Shown: positions 14,132 through 24,420, numbered from the stretch's first letter. The stretch is 42,348 nt of DNA from Eubacterium sp. (GCA_017477505.1 JAFUVQ010000039.1:1-42348), one strand, 5' to 3'. Program-made: numbers and translations. Notes: generated from the letters alone by a model not told the origin.

Positions 14132-17100
14132 GAAAATAAAACGGATAATAACAGTAATCCTGCTTCTTTCATTTGTAATGAGTTGCTTAATGCCATTTCA
14201 GGTATATGCTACGGAGAAAGAGCATAAGGTGGTACGCGTCGGATGGTTTGAATCATCCTTCTGCTATTATGATCAGTTTGGAAGACGATGCGGGATCGAT
14301 TATGAGTATCAGCAGAAAATCTCGGCATATACCGGATGGACATTTGAGTATGTGGAAGGCAGCTGGGCTGTTCTTTTTGAAATGTTGAAGAACGGAGAAA
14401 TAGATATACTCAACGACGTCTCCTATAAACCGGAGCGTGAGAAGTATATGTTCTTCACCGATCTTCCCATGGGAACGGAGGCATACTATATCTTTACCAG
14501 TGCTGATAACAGGAGAATATCATCTGATGATCCGTCTACTCTGGGAGGAAAGCGTATAGGCGTCAACAAGAACAGCGTTCAGGAAGGATTCCTGAAGGAC
14601 TGGGCAGAAAAAAACAGGATCAAACTGCAGGTCATTCCTCTTACAGTAGGAGAAGATGAATCCATGAAAATGCTTATGAATGGCGAGCTGGACGGATATG
14701 CATCAATCTATTCCTATGACCTGGATCAGAAGATAGTGCCTACCTATAGAATAGGTGGCTCGGATTATTACTATGCTGTTAACAAGGACAGACCTGACCT
14801 TCTGTCAGAACTAAACATAGCACTGGCTGAAATTCAGGATTCGGATCCTTATTTTAATCAGAAAATATCTGAGGACCGTCTGTATAATTCAAGAGCAAAT
14901 GCATTACTTACACCTAATCAGGAGGACTGGCTCGAGGAGCATGGTACGATACGAATCGGCTACAGGGATAACTATCTTCCATTTTGTGACTATGATGATG
15001 CAACAGGAGAGCTTACCGGTGCATTGAAGGATTATTTTGCTCACGCACAGAATAATCTTAACAGTTCAAATATCAAATTCGAGGCGATTCCTTACAGTTC
15101 TACAGATGAGGGACTGGCAGCTCTTAAGGAGGGAGAACTTGATGCGATTTTCCCTGTATATCTTAATACTTATGATGCTGATCAGATGGGAGTACGACTG
15201 ACCGAACCTGCCATGAAGACAGAGATGAATGCAATCATGAGGAATTCTGATCAGAAAGAGCTTTCTGCGGATACTACCATCACATTTGCGGTAAATGAAG
15301 GGATGAGGAACATCGAAACTTTCATCATGGGGCAGTATCCATCGGCGGAAAGAAAAAAATTCCCGGAACTTGATGCCTGTTACAAGGCTGTAGCTGATGG
15401 AGAGGCAGACACAGTACTGGTCAGCAATTACAGACTTCTTTCAGCCGAAAACACACTGAAAAAGTATAAGTTATATTCGGTTCCTACAGGAGAAACCCTG
15501 CCATTTTCATTTGCAGTTAAAAAATGGGACAGCGAACTGTATTTCCTGCTTAACAAGGCTGTTCTTACGACAAAGAGTGAGGAAATGGATGCAGCCCTTG
15601 CATCATATGTTCAGTATGATCAAAAGGTTACTCTTGTGGATTTCATGAGAGATAACTGGCTGCTGGTAATCTTTATTCTGCTGGTTATTTTTGCCATTGT
15701 TGTCTTCCTGCTCCTGCAGAAGATGAAGGCTGACAGAACTGCTCACCGGCAAAAAATGCTTTTAGACGAGGCGGCGGAGGTCGCAAAGCTGAAACAGACT
15801 ATCTCCTCTCTTTTGGATAATATTCCTGGTATGAGTTTTACCAAGGATGCAGAAACCGGCAAATATCTTGCCTGTAACCAGGCCTTTGCTGAGTATGCTC
15901 ACAGGAATGATCCTTCCGAAGTGGTAGGACTTACTCCTGCGGACCTGTTTGATGAAGAAACAGCCACGCGCTTTATTGAGGATGACAGAATGGCGCTCTC
16001 AATGGATGAACCGTATGTCTTCTTTGATGAAATGCCGGATAAAGACGGAAACCGTCAGCAGATGAAGACTACCAAGCTGAAGTATGTCGATGACAACGGA
16101 AGGCTATGTGTACTGGGTATGTTCCAGGATATTTCGGATCAGTTCCGTATTTCCAGAAACAACGCCATGACAAAGGAATCATATGAAAAGGCCAGGGGCA
16201 CGGGCATTGTATTTACTCATATAGCCCAGACACTTGCCCAGGGATATCTGGATCTTTATTACATTGATATTAATTCCGAAGAATTTATAGAGTATCGTAC
16301 CGACCAGGAGACCGGAGTTCTTTCTGAGAGAAGACGGGGCTGGCATTTCTTCGAAGCATGCATGGATGAGATTGAGGAGCATGTATTCTCTGAGGATAAG
16401 AATGCCGTGATCAGTGCCATGGATCGTAAAACTCTTGAGGCATCTCTGGACCAGGATGGCTCATTTATGATGAGTTTCCGATTGATTGGAAATCCGGAGC
16501 CAAGATATGTCAGTCTTAAAGTCGCACGTATGAAGGATGATGAGAGATATATCGTCCTCAGTCTGACTGATGTTGATGAGCAGATGAAGGAACATAATGC
16601 AGCTCAGAAGATGAAAGAAGAGAATACGGCATTTAACCGCCTGATGGCTCTTGCCGGTGAGTTCTTCTGCATCTATGTGGTGAATCCGGAAAAAGGGCAC
16701 TACAGAGTATTTAGTGAGAATAGCATGTTTTCCGATTATGAACTGTCAAGAGAGGGCTGGGATTTCTATAAAGACACCAGAGATCTTGCCCACAATATAG
16801 TTTATCCAGAGGATCTGGATCGTTTCTGTACTGCCATTACAAAGGAAAACATTCTGGGTGAGGTTGAAAGCAACGGAATCTTCACTCTCAGTTATCGTAT
16901 AGTAAAGAATGGTGAGCCTTGTTATGTTCAGCTTAAGGCTGCTTTGGTTGATGAACCGGAAGGGTCACAGCTGGTAGTCGGTGTCAATGATATCGATGCA
17001 CAGGTACGTCAGGAAGAAGAGTATGGCAGACGTCTTGCCCAGGCACGAATTGAGGCAAATATCGATGCTCTTACGGGCGTTAAGAACAGAAATGCTTATC

Positions 17101-17528
17101 GAATATATGAAGAGCGCCTGAATGCACAGATTGAGATAAACCGTGCACCTGATTTTGCACTTTCAATTCTGGATGTAAATGATCTGAAGAAGATTAATGA
17201 TACTCTGAGCCATAAGGCAGGTGACCAATATCTCAGAGATGCCTGCAGGATTATCTGTACGACCTTTAAGAGAAGTCCGGTATTCCGTGTGGGAGGAGAT
17301 GAGTTTGCGGTTCTTTCCCAGGGAGACGATTATGAACATCTGAATGAACTTGTAGAGCAGATAAACAGTCACAACAGGAGGGCTATAGATAATGGTGGAA
17401 TTGTTATAGCCATAGGTACAGCCAGATACGAACATGAAGAAAAGGTAGCTCCGGTTTATGAACGTGCAGACCGGAAAATGTATGAGAACAAAGGTAGCTT
17501 GAAAGCAAGAAAACAACAACGAGGATAA
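14118..17528 (+). CDS. Diguanylate cyclase with two extracellular SBP_bac_3 sensor domains and PAS-like modules
   Basis: This 1136-residue protein has a signal peptide (1-31), two type-3 solute-binding domains (about 38-265 and 275-500), a membrane span (514-536), a PAS domain (about 555-690), two further PAS-like modules (about 690-830 and 835-970) and a GGDEF domain whose RVGGDEF motif is at 1057-1063. The I-site RxxD expected five residues before GGDEF is absent (FKRS), so product inhibition is not expected. It should make c-di-GMP from two GTP in response to an extracellular amino-acid-like ligand. GAGGAGG (14103-14109) supports the start, which overlaps the receiver scar by 14 nt. The next gene starts after seven nt. 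Confidence 0.9.
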   Translation: MRNYKKIKRIITVILLLSFVMSCLMPFQVYATEKEHKVVRVGWFESSFCYYDQFGRRCGIDYEYQQKISAYTGWTFEYVEGSWAVLFEMLKNGEIDILNDVSYKPEREKYMFFTDLPMGTEAYYIFTSADNRRISSDDPSTLGGKRIGVNKNSVQEGFLKDWAEKNRIKLQVIPLTVGEDESMKMLMNGELDGYASIYSYDLDQKIVPTYRIGGSDYYYAVNKDRPDLLSELNIALAEIQDSDPYFNQKISEDRLYNSRANALLTPNQEDWLEEHGTIRIGYRDNYLPFCDYDDATGELTGALKDYFAHAQNNLNSSNIKFEAIPYSSTDEGLAALKEGELDAIFPVYLNTYDADQMGVRLTEPAMKTEMNAIMRNSDQKELSADTTITFAVNEGMRNIETFIMGQYPSAERKKFPELDACYKAVADGEADTVLVSNYRLLSAENTLKKYKLYSVPTGETLPFSFAVKKWDSELYFLLNKAVLTTKSEEMDAALASYVQYDQKVTLVDFMRDNWLLVIFILLVIFAIVVFLLLQKMKADRTAHRQKMLLDEAAEVAKLKQTISSLLDNIPGMSFTKDAETGKYLACNQAFAEYAHRNDPSEVVGLTPADLFDEETATRFIEDDRMALSMDEPYVFFDEMPDKDGNRQQMKTTKLKYVDDNGRLCVLGMFQDISDQFRISRNNAMTKESYEKARGTGIVFTHIAQTLAQGYLDLYYIDINSEEFIEYRTDQETGVLSERRRGWHFFEACMDEIEEHVFSEDKNAVISAMDRKTLEASLDQDGSFMMSFRLIGNPEPRYVSLKVARMKDDERYIVLSLTDVDEQMKEHNAAQKMKEENTAFNRLMALAGEFFCIYVVNPEKGHYRVFSENSMFSDYELSREGWDFYKDTRDLAHNIVYPEDLDRFCTAITKENILGEVESNGIFTLSYRIVKNGEPCYVQLKAALVDEPEGSQLVVGVNDIDAQVRQEEEYGRRLAQARIEANIDALTGVKNRNAYRIYEERLNAQIEINRAPDFALSILDVNDLKKINDTLSHKAGDQYLRDACRIICTTFKRSPVFRVGGDEFAVLSQGDDYEHLNELVEQINSHNRRAIDNGGIVIAIGTARYEHEEKVAPVYERADRKMYENKGSLKARKQQRG

Positions 17529-17535
17529 TTGGCGT

Positions 17536-20196
17536 ATGTATTATTCCGCAATCGGCCTGCTTGTCGCTTTAATACTCATAATTGTAAATTGGGATATACT
17601 GAACAAGGATTGGATTACGCAGGATAGACCTGCCTGGAAAATATACAGGAGGTTTCTGTTTGTAGTTTTGGTATATTATGTCACAGATATATTGTGGGGA
17701 ATTCTGGAGAGCAATAAGCTTTCGACTGGACTGTTCATTGATACAACAGTATACTTTATTGCCATGGCAGTCGGAATAGCCTGCTGGGCGGATTACACGG
17801 TTGCATATCTTGAGGAGAAGAACTCTTTTGGACGTTTCCTTGTATATGCCTGCCGATTTATCACAGTGGTGATAGCTATTGCCTCGATCATTAATATCTT
17901 TGTTCCGATATTATTTACTGTCAATCGTGATTGTATTTATAAAGCACTTCCGCTTCGCTATGTGGGATTGATATGTCAGATACTGATGCTTCTGATTATT
18001 TCAGTTTACGCACTATATTCCATGATTCATACGGATAGAGCAACTGTGAATAGGACGCGCTACAGGATACTTGCATCCTTCGGTATCGCTATGGCTGTTT
18101 CTCTCTTTTTGCAGCTATGGTTTCCGCTTCTTCCGCTTTACGCAATCGGATATATGCTGGGAACCTGTGCGCTTCACTCCTTTGTCGCAAGCGACGAAAG
18201 GGAGGATTATAAGAGGGAGATTGAGGAGAGTAAAAAAGTCAACGAGCTTAAAGATACCATTACTTCGCTTCTTGATAACATGACCGGAATGACATTTTCA
18301 AAGGATGCAAAGACTGGGATTTATCTTGCGTGTAATCAAGCCTTCGCAGAATTTGCACATAAGAAAAAACCGGATGAGGTAGTAGGACTTACAGACAGAC
18401 AGATATTTGACCCGGACACAGCGGCTCATATTATCGGCAGTGATAAACTGGCATTGAAACTGAGTAAGCCATACATTTTCTATGAGGACTCTTTTGATGC
18501 TGCCGATAATCAGAGGCAGCTGCAGACCACAAAACTGAAATACAAAGACGCATCGGGAAGACTATGTATCCTTGGTATGTGCCAGGACGTTACCGATATG
18601 GTGCGTGTTCAGCATGAGCATGCAATGACACAGGAAGCATATGAAAGCGCTGTCAGTTCGGGACTAATGTATACTCAGATTGCTCATACTCTGGCGCGTG
18701 ATTATTTAGAGATGTACTATGTAAACACGGATACAGAGGAGTACATCGAGTATCGGAATGGTCTGGAGGGTAAGAATCTTTCCGAGGTAAGACGAGGATG
18801 GCATTTCTTCAGTGACTGCCGGACAGAGCTGGCTGAAAGTGTATATGAAGACGATCGTGAATCCTTCATGGAGGCCATAAAGCGTAAAACTCTGATGAAG
18901 GCTCTCAGCCGTAAGGATACATTTTCCATGACATACCGTCAGACTGACGCAGATGGTCCGGTATACGTAAATATGAAGATTTCTCGTATGGAGGATGAGC
19001 ATTATATCATCATTGGGTTCACCGATGTCAATGCCGAGGTCCGTGAGACCATGACCAAGAACAGGGCTCTGTCAGAGGCTCTCGCTTCAGCAGAACAGGC
19101 CCGTAAAGAGAATACAAAGCTTCTTTCAGGTATGAGTCACAAGCTTCGTACGCCGCTGAATGCGATAATAAGTCTTGATGCACTTGCAATGAAAAATGAA
19201 AATCTGGATGATAATACCCGGGATTATCTGGAGAAGATCAAAGACAGCTCCGGTCAGCTGCTGAGCATACTGAATGATATGCTCAGTTCGGGAAATGCCG
19301 GAATTGGTTCCGGTTCTGATGAGGTTTCAAAGGACGAGATATCATTGGAGAATATTTCGGAGGATGATAGAAAGAATAACAAGGCTGCAATGCGAGTCCT
19401 TGTTGTTGATGACGACCCGATTGAGGTTGAATATTCTGTGATGATGCTTAACGAGGCAGGAATTTATGCAGAAGCCTGTACAAGTGGACAGGAAGCACTC
19501 AGACGTCTGGAACTTCAGCATGCAAAACAGCATCCATATAACCTTCTGCTTCTGGATTGGAATATGCCCGGAATGAACGGCCGGGAGACGGCCGCCGAAG
19601 TAATGAAGCTGTACTCAGGGGAAACTACAGTAGTTGCACTTACAGCATATAATTGGGAAGATATCGAGAAGGAAGCGCATTCCGTGAATGTAGAGGATTA
19701 TCTTCAGAAACCGCTTTTCTCTCTGGATGTGTCCAATAAGCTTGAAGATATAGCGCTTCGTAATCATATGAATGTTTTTAAGGTTAAAAACCAGGCAAAG
19801 CTTGTGGGACGCCGTATACTCCTGGCAGAAGATGTACAGAGTAATGCCGATATTCTTATGGAAATATTTGAGATAGAAAATATCAATGTCGACCATGCCG
19901 ATAACGGTAAGGAGGCAGTTGAACTTTTTGATAAGAGTACGGAAGGAATATATGCCGCGATTTTGATGGATATACGCATGCCCGTAATGGATGGGCTGGA
20001 TGCGGCGAAAGCTATCCGTTCCATGGACAGAAAAGATGCAAAAAGGTTACCGATAATCGCACTGATAGGAAATACATTTGATGAAGATATTCAGCTTTCC
20101 ATACAGGCCGGTATGAACGCCTACCTCACAAAACCGGTGGAAACAGACCAGCTGATCCGAGTCCTTGGAGAGCTTATATATGAGGCGGAACACTGA
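17536..20196 (+). CDS. Hybrid histidine-kinase-like protein lacking an ATPase domain, with two receivers
   Basis: This 886-residue membrane protein has six or seven spans (1-220), a PAS domain (about 235-360) and a second PAS-like module (360-510), both close paralogues of those in the preceding cyclase. A HisKA-like helix pair follows with H535 (GMSHKLRTPLNAI), then two receivers with phospho-acceptors D674 (LLLLDWNMP) and D812 (ILMDIRMP). No N, D/G1 or G2 box lies between residues 600 and 616, where a HATPase domain should be: the protein runs directly into the first receiver. The usual Glu after the His is Lys (536), and in receiver 2 the conserved Thr is Ile (PIIALIGNTF). It probably acts as a phospho-acceptor or scaffold for another kinase rather than as a kinase. 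Confidence 0.88.
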   Translation: MYYSAIGLLVALILIIVNWDILNKDWITQDRPAWKIYRRFLFVVLVYYVTDILWGILESNKLSTGLFIDTTVYFIAMAVGIACWADYTVAYLEEKNSFGRFLVYACRFITVVIAIASIINIFVPILFTVNRDCIYKALPLRYVGLICQILMLLIISVYALYSMIHTDRATVNRTRYRILASFGIAMAVSLFLQLWFPLLPLYAIGYMLGTCALHSFVASDEREDYKREIEESKKVNELKDTITSLLDNMTGMTFSKDAKTGIYLACNQAFAEFAHKKKPDEVVGLTDRQIFDPDTAAHIIGSDKLALKLSKPYIFYEDSFDAADNQRQLQTTKLKYKDASGRLCILGMCQDVTDMVRVQHEHAMTQEAYESAVSSGLMYTQIAHTLARDYLEMYYVNTDTEEYIEYRNGLEGKNLSEVRRGWHFFSDCRTELAESVYEDDRESFMEAIKRKTLMKALSRKDTFSMTYRQTDADGPVYVNMKISRMEDEHYIIIGFTDVNAEVRETMTKNRALSEALASAEQARKENTKLLSGMSHKLRTPLNAIISLDALAMKNENLDDNTRDYLEKIKDSSGQLLSILNDMLSSGNAGIGSGSDEVSKDEISLENISEDDRKNNKAAMRVLVVDDDPIEVEYSVMMLNEAGIYAEACTSGQEALRRLELQHAKQHPYNLLLLDWNMPGMNGRETAAEVMKLYSGETTVVALTAYNWEDIEKEAHSVNVEDYLQKPLFSLDVSNKLEDIALRNHMNVFKVKNQAKLVGRRILLAEDVQSNADILMEIFEIENINVDHADNGKEAVELFDKSTEGIYAAILMDIRMPVMDGLDAAKAIRSMDRKDAKRLPIIALIGNTFDEDIQLSIQAGMNAYLTKPVETDQLIRVLGELIYEAEH

Positions 20197-20197
20197 T

Positions 20198-21004
20198 ATG
20201 AATAATATAGCCATAGGTCGTGAGACCTTGAAAATTACAGAGGAAGGTAAGTATGTCTTTTCGGGAAATGAAGTAGCTCTTCCGGATATTGATTACAGTG
20301 AAGTGACAGTTATTTCTCCTGAAGAAGGTGAAGCATTTATCAATATGGACAAGAGCCCGTATATGAAAGAAAAACTGTGCCGTATGACAGTTACTGCTGA
20401 GGATTCATTTCAGGCAGGAAGAAGATACGAAAATGCTCTTGTAATGAATTTTGCAAATGCACACAATCCGGGCGGCGGGTTTAAACACGGGGCGAATGCC
20501 CAGGAAGAAGCCCTCTGCAGGTGCAGTACGCTTTATGCTTCTATCACTTCAAAAAAAGCTTCGGAGATGTATGTCTATAACAATACACATGTCAGCCGCG
20601 TGGAATCGGATTATATGCTTATCTCTCCGAATGTAGTTGTCTTCCGGAATGAGAATTATGATTTTCTGGAGAAGCCTGTAACTCTCGGAGTGATAACAAT
20701 TCCTGCGCCTAACAGATATGGTGCGGCTCTTCTTGCAGGGGAAAAGCTCATAAAAGAAACATTTGTAAGAAGGATAAGGATCATGCTTGCGGCAGCGGTA
20801 AAGTATGGTTATAAGAACCTGGTTCTCGGTGCGTGGGGATGCGGCGCATTTGGAAATGATCCGAAAGATGTTGCAGAATATTTTAGGCAGGTTATCATAG
20901 ACGAAGAATATGGCAGATGTTTTGACGAGATATGTTTCGCAGTATACGGGCGAGAGGATGGAAAGAATATCACCGCTTTCAGAGAAGTATTTAAGAATAC
21001 CTGA
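20198..21004 (+). CDS. TIGR02452-family poly(ADP-ribose) glycohydrolase-like protein
   Basis: This 268-residue protein carries the bacterial PARG signature: GGG at residues 92-94 (NPGGGFKHGANAQEE) followed by QEE at 102-104, which holds the catalytic Glu pair. The C-terminal LGAWGCGAFGNDP segment matches the macro-domain-like phosphate loop. Enzymes of this class hydrolyse ADP-ribose chains or terminal ADP-ribose; the substrate in this organism is unknown. ATG 20198 is preferred because the protein from there matches the family start; an alternative ATG at 20180 has a GGAGAG site and overlaps the previous gene. It lies between two signalling genes, with 1 nt before and 35 nt after, so it is probably part of the same transcript. 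Confidence 0.82.
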   Translation: MNNIAIGRETLKITEEGKYVFSGNEVALPDIDYSEVTVISPEEGEAFINMDKSPYMKEKLCRMTVTAEDSFQAGRRYENALVMNFANAHNPGGGFKHGANAQEEALCRCSTLYASITSKKASEMYVYNNTHVSRVESDYMLISPNVVVFRNENYDFLEKPVTLGVITIPAPNRYGAALLAGEKLIKETFVRRIRIMLAAAVKYGYKNLVLGAWGCGAFGNDPKDVAEYFRQVIIDEEYGRCFDEICFAVYGREDGKNITAFREVFKNT

Positions 21005-21039
21005 AATATGATGTAAGTTGGGACTATTCGGAGCTTGAT

Positions 21040-24000
21040 ATGAAATATGATAATAAAAAGAAAAGCATGATATCCGGTATGCTGTTATACAGGCTTTTTT
21101 CCTTAGCCTGTGTAGCTTTATTTGTGATTGCCTTTTTTCCGGCTGCTGTTTATGCAGATACGGAAGCTGAAGCGGAAGTGGTTCGGGTAGGTTATTACGA
21201 GAATGAAGTCTTTCAGGAAGGCGCCCGGGAAGGTGATGTCAAGAGCGGTTATGCCTATGAATACTATCGTAAGCTCTCTGAATATACCGGTTGGGAATAT
21301 GAATATGTATACGGTGATTTCGGCGAACTTTATCAGAAGCTTCTCGATGGCGAGATTGATATGCTTGCAGGCCTGGCCTGGAGAGAAGATCGTGCTTCGA
21401 TAATCAATTACCCGAACGCGGTAATGGGAAATGAAGCATATTATCTTGTTAAGCATGATACAGATGATAATATAACAGCGGATCCATCCACTTTAAACGG
21501 ATGCAGGATCGGAGTGCTGGATAGTGCAATGGTCGGGGTTCTGAACGGGTATCTTGATGATAATCATGTGAATGCAAATGTAGTTACTTATTCAGATTAT
21601 ACGAAGCTCTTCGAAGCATTTGATTCCGGAAAAGTTGATGTCCTCGCGGCAGAAAGCGACGGGGCTCACGGGAGAGAACATGCAGAAGTACTGTGTGTTT
21701 TCGGAACATCCGATTATTATTTATGCGTGAATATAAACAGGCCTGATCTACTGGCGGAACTGAATTCCGCACAGTCACTTCTTGCTGCGGAGGAGCCGAA
21801 TTATCTGAATTCGCTTCGAACAAAGTATTATTCAGTCAGCGTTACGGCAAGGGCGTTTTCTGAAGCTGAACGGGAATGGATGCAAAATAATGATACGCTG
21901 CAGGTAGGCTATCTGGAAAATTATCTTCCATACAGTGACACGGACGAACATGGCGAAGCGACCGGTATAGTCAGGGATATCATTCCGGCGATTCTGGATG
22001 CACTTGGAATGCAGAACATTTCTGTCACGTATACAGGATATAAGAGTTACGATGATATGATCGCAGCGGTCAGTTCCGGTGAGATGGACGTGGCATTCCC
22101 TGTAGGCGGTGGTCTGTACTATTCCGAGGAGAACGGCATTTATCAGTCAAATCCGGTATCCTCATCCCATGCAGAACTGGTATACAGGGGCGACTTCAAT
22201 GAAAATACGACGAAACATTTTGCTGTCAATGAGAATAATCGCATGCAGTATTACTTTGTGAAGACGAATTATCCTGACGCCGAGATCACATTTTATCCGT
22301 CCAGTGAAGAATGCCTTTCTGCATTGCTTGCCGGTAAAGCAAGTTGTGCGACGCTGAATGGATTAAGAGCAAATGATATTCTTCGTAACAGAAAATACAA
22401 AGACCTGTCACTCTATCAGACAGGATTTAGCGATGCAAGATGCTTTGGTGTGGAAATCGGAAATGAGGGCCTGCTCAAGCTTCTTAACCGTGGGGTAAAT
22501 GTGCTCGGAGATGATTATGCACAGAGCATATCATACCGGTATACAAGGGGACTGTATTCCTACAGCTTTTTAGATGCCGTGCAGGATCATATGGCATTGG
22601 TCGGTACGGTCATGCTTATCATTGCAGCTATTATCGTATTTCTTCTTTTACGTGACATACGGCGTACAAGAAAGGAAGTTAATGAGAAGGAAAAGGCAAG
22701 GCAGGACCTTGAAGCCAAGAATAATGAACTTGCAGAAAGCCAGAAAGCGCTTTCTGATGCTTTGATTGCAGCGGAACATGCCAATCGCGCAAAGACAGTT
22801 TTCCTGAATAACATGTCACATGACATCCGGACTCCGATGAATGCTATCGTAGGCTTTACTGCTTTGGCGGCTTCCCATATTGATAATAAAGAACAGGTGC
22901 AGGATTACCTTGGAAAGATTTCAGTATCCAGCCAGCATCTTCTGTCACTTATAAATGATGTATTGGATATGAGCCGCATTGAAAGCGGGAAAGTTACTAT
23001 AGAAGAAACCGAAGTACATCTTCCGGATGTAATTCATGATTTACGGACTATCATTCAGTCCAATATTGCATCCAAGCAGCTTGAGCTGTTCATTGATATT
23101 CAGGATGTTATACATGAAGACATTATTACGGATAAACTAAGACTGAATCAGGTACTTCTCAATATTCTGTCAAATGCCATTAAATTCACTCCTGCAGGAG
23201 GCACCATAAGCTTCAGGGTTATAGAGAAACCGTCACCTGTCGATAGTATTGCCAATTTTGAATTCCGTATCAAAGATAACGGAATAGGTATGAGCGAGGA
23301 GTTCCAGAAGAATATATTTGAAGCATTTTCACGTGAAAAGACCAGCACTGTCAGCGGCATTCAGGGGACAGGACTTGGTATGGCGATTGCGAAGAATATC
23401 ATAGATATGATGGGCGGCGTGATCACAGTAGATTCTGTTGAGGGGAAGGGCAGTGAGTTTATAGTCGGACTGCCGTGTAAGACCAGCAGCAGATCCGCAA
23501 AATTTGAACCGCTTCCGGAGCTGCAGGGCTTACGTGTTCTCGTGGCTGATGATGATACGGATACATGTCTTTCTGTATGTTCCATGCTTCGTGAGATAGG
23601 AATGAGGCCTGACTGGACGAACTACGGAAAAGAAGCAGTTATACGGGCAAAGGATGCTCTGGATAATGCTGATGAATTCAGAGTTTATATAATCGACTGG
23701 CAGATGCCGGATTTAAACGGGATAGAAACAGTGCGGAGGATACGGAAGGTTATCGGAGACAGTACACCGATCATCATTCTGACGGCGTATGACTGGTCTG
23801 ACATTGAAACGGAGGCAAGAGAGGCCGGGGTGACCGCTTTCTGTCAGAAACCGCTTTTTATGTCGGAACTGAGGAATGTTATGGCACAGCCGTTTATGGC
23901 ATCCCGAAATAAACAAAATGAGGAAAAAACAGGGGATGAGTCATTGCCGGATTTCTCCGGAAAACGTGTTCTGCTGGCTGAAGATAACCAGTTGAACCAG

Positions 24001-24336
24001 ATACTGGCTGAAAATATACTGGTGAGCGCCGGACTTGATGTCGAAATCGTAGATGACGGAACAGAAGCTGTTGAAAAGATGGAATCCTCACCGGCAGGAT
24101 ATTATGATATTATCCTCATGGATATTCAAATGCCCCGAATGGATGGTTATGAAGCTACAAACCGTATTCGGGCTCTGGAAGATAAAGATAAGGCAAACAT
24201 ACCTATCGTAGCGGTAACGGCAAATGTCTTTGAGGAGGATAGACAGACTGCTATGGAATCCGGAATGAATGGTCATCTGGCAAAGCCATATGACGTTCCG
24301 GAGATTATGAAGACATTGAAAGAAATACTGGGCTGA
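21040..24336 (+). CDS. Hybrid sensor histidine kinase with two SBP_bac_3 domains and two receivers
   Basis: This 1098-residue protein has a signal peptide (about 1-40), two type-3 solute-binding domains (45-265 and 275-510), a membrane span (about 520-540), a coiled coil (545-585), HisKA with H594 (NMSHDIRTPMNAI), a HATPase with intact N box and DNGIGM and GTGLGMAIAK motifs, then two receivers with D886 (IIDWQMP) and D1028 (ILMDIQMP). It shares its input layout with the diguanylate cyclase in the same run and its double-receiver end with the ATPase-less protein, which it could phosphorylate. The ligand is likely an amino acid or similar small solute, from SBP family knowledge. A GGAG site precedes the ATG. 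It is the last gene before the thiamin operon. Confidence 0.9.
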   Translation: MKYDNKKKSMISGMLLYRLFSLACVALFVIAFFPAAVYADTEAEAEVVRVGYYENEVFQEGAREGDVKSGYAYEYYRKLSEYTGWEYEYVYGDFGELYQKLLDGEIDMLAGLAWREDRASIINYPNAVMGNEAYYLVKHDTDDNITADPSTLNGCRIGVLDSAMVGVLNGYLDDNHVNANVVTYSDYTKLFEAFDSGKVDVLAAESDGAHGREHAEVLCVFGTSDYYLCVNINRPDLLAELNSAQSLLAAEEPNYLNSLRTKYYSVSVTARAFSEAEREWMQNNDTLQVGYLENYLPYSDTDEHGEATGIVRDIIPAILDALGMQNISVTYTGYKSYDDMIAAVSSGEMDVAFPVGGGLYYSEENGIYQSNPVSSSHAELVYRGDFNENTTKHFAVNENNRMQYYFVKTNYPDAEITFYPSSEECLSALLAGKASCATLNGLRANDILRNRKYKDLSLYQTGFSDARCFGVEIGNEGLLKLLNRGVNVLGDDYAQSISYRYTRGLYSYSFLDAVQDHMALVGTVMLIIAAIIVFLLLRDIRRTRKEVNEKEKARQDLEAKNNELAESQKALSDALIAAEHANRAKTVFLNNMSHDIRTPMNAIVGFTALAASHIDNKEQVQDYLGKISVSSQHLLSLINDVLDMSRIESGKVTIEETEVHLPDVIHDLRTIIQSNIASKQLELFIDIQDVIHEDIITDKLRLNQVLLNILSNAIKFTPAGGTISFRVIEKPSPVDSIANFEFRIKDNGIGMSEEFQKNIFEAFSREKTSTVSGIQGTGLGMAIAKNIIDMMGGVITVDSVEGKGSEFIVGLPCKTSSRSAKFEPLPELQGLRVLVADDDTDTCLSVCSMLREIGMRPDWTNYGKEAVIRAKDALDNADEFRVYIIDWQMPDLNGIETVRRIRKVIGDSTPIIILTAYDWSDIETEAREAGVTAFCQKPLFMSELRNVMAQPFMASRNKQNEEKTGDESLPDFSGKRVLLAEDNQLNQILAENILVSAGLDVEIVDDGTEAVEKMESSPAGYYDIILMDIQMPRMDGYEATNRIRALEDKDKANIPIVAVTANVFEEDRQTAMESGMNGHLAKPYDVPEIMKTLKEILG

Positions 24337-24420
24337 TGACATTTTATTAATACGGGAGAAACGGTGTAGCTTTCTACAGTAAGAATCTGGTTGAAAAGGC
24401 AGATTAGAATAAAAGCGCTA

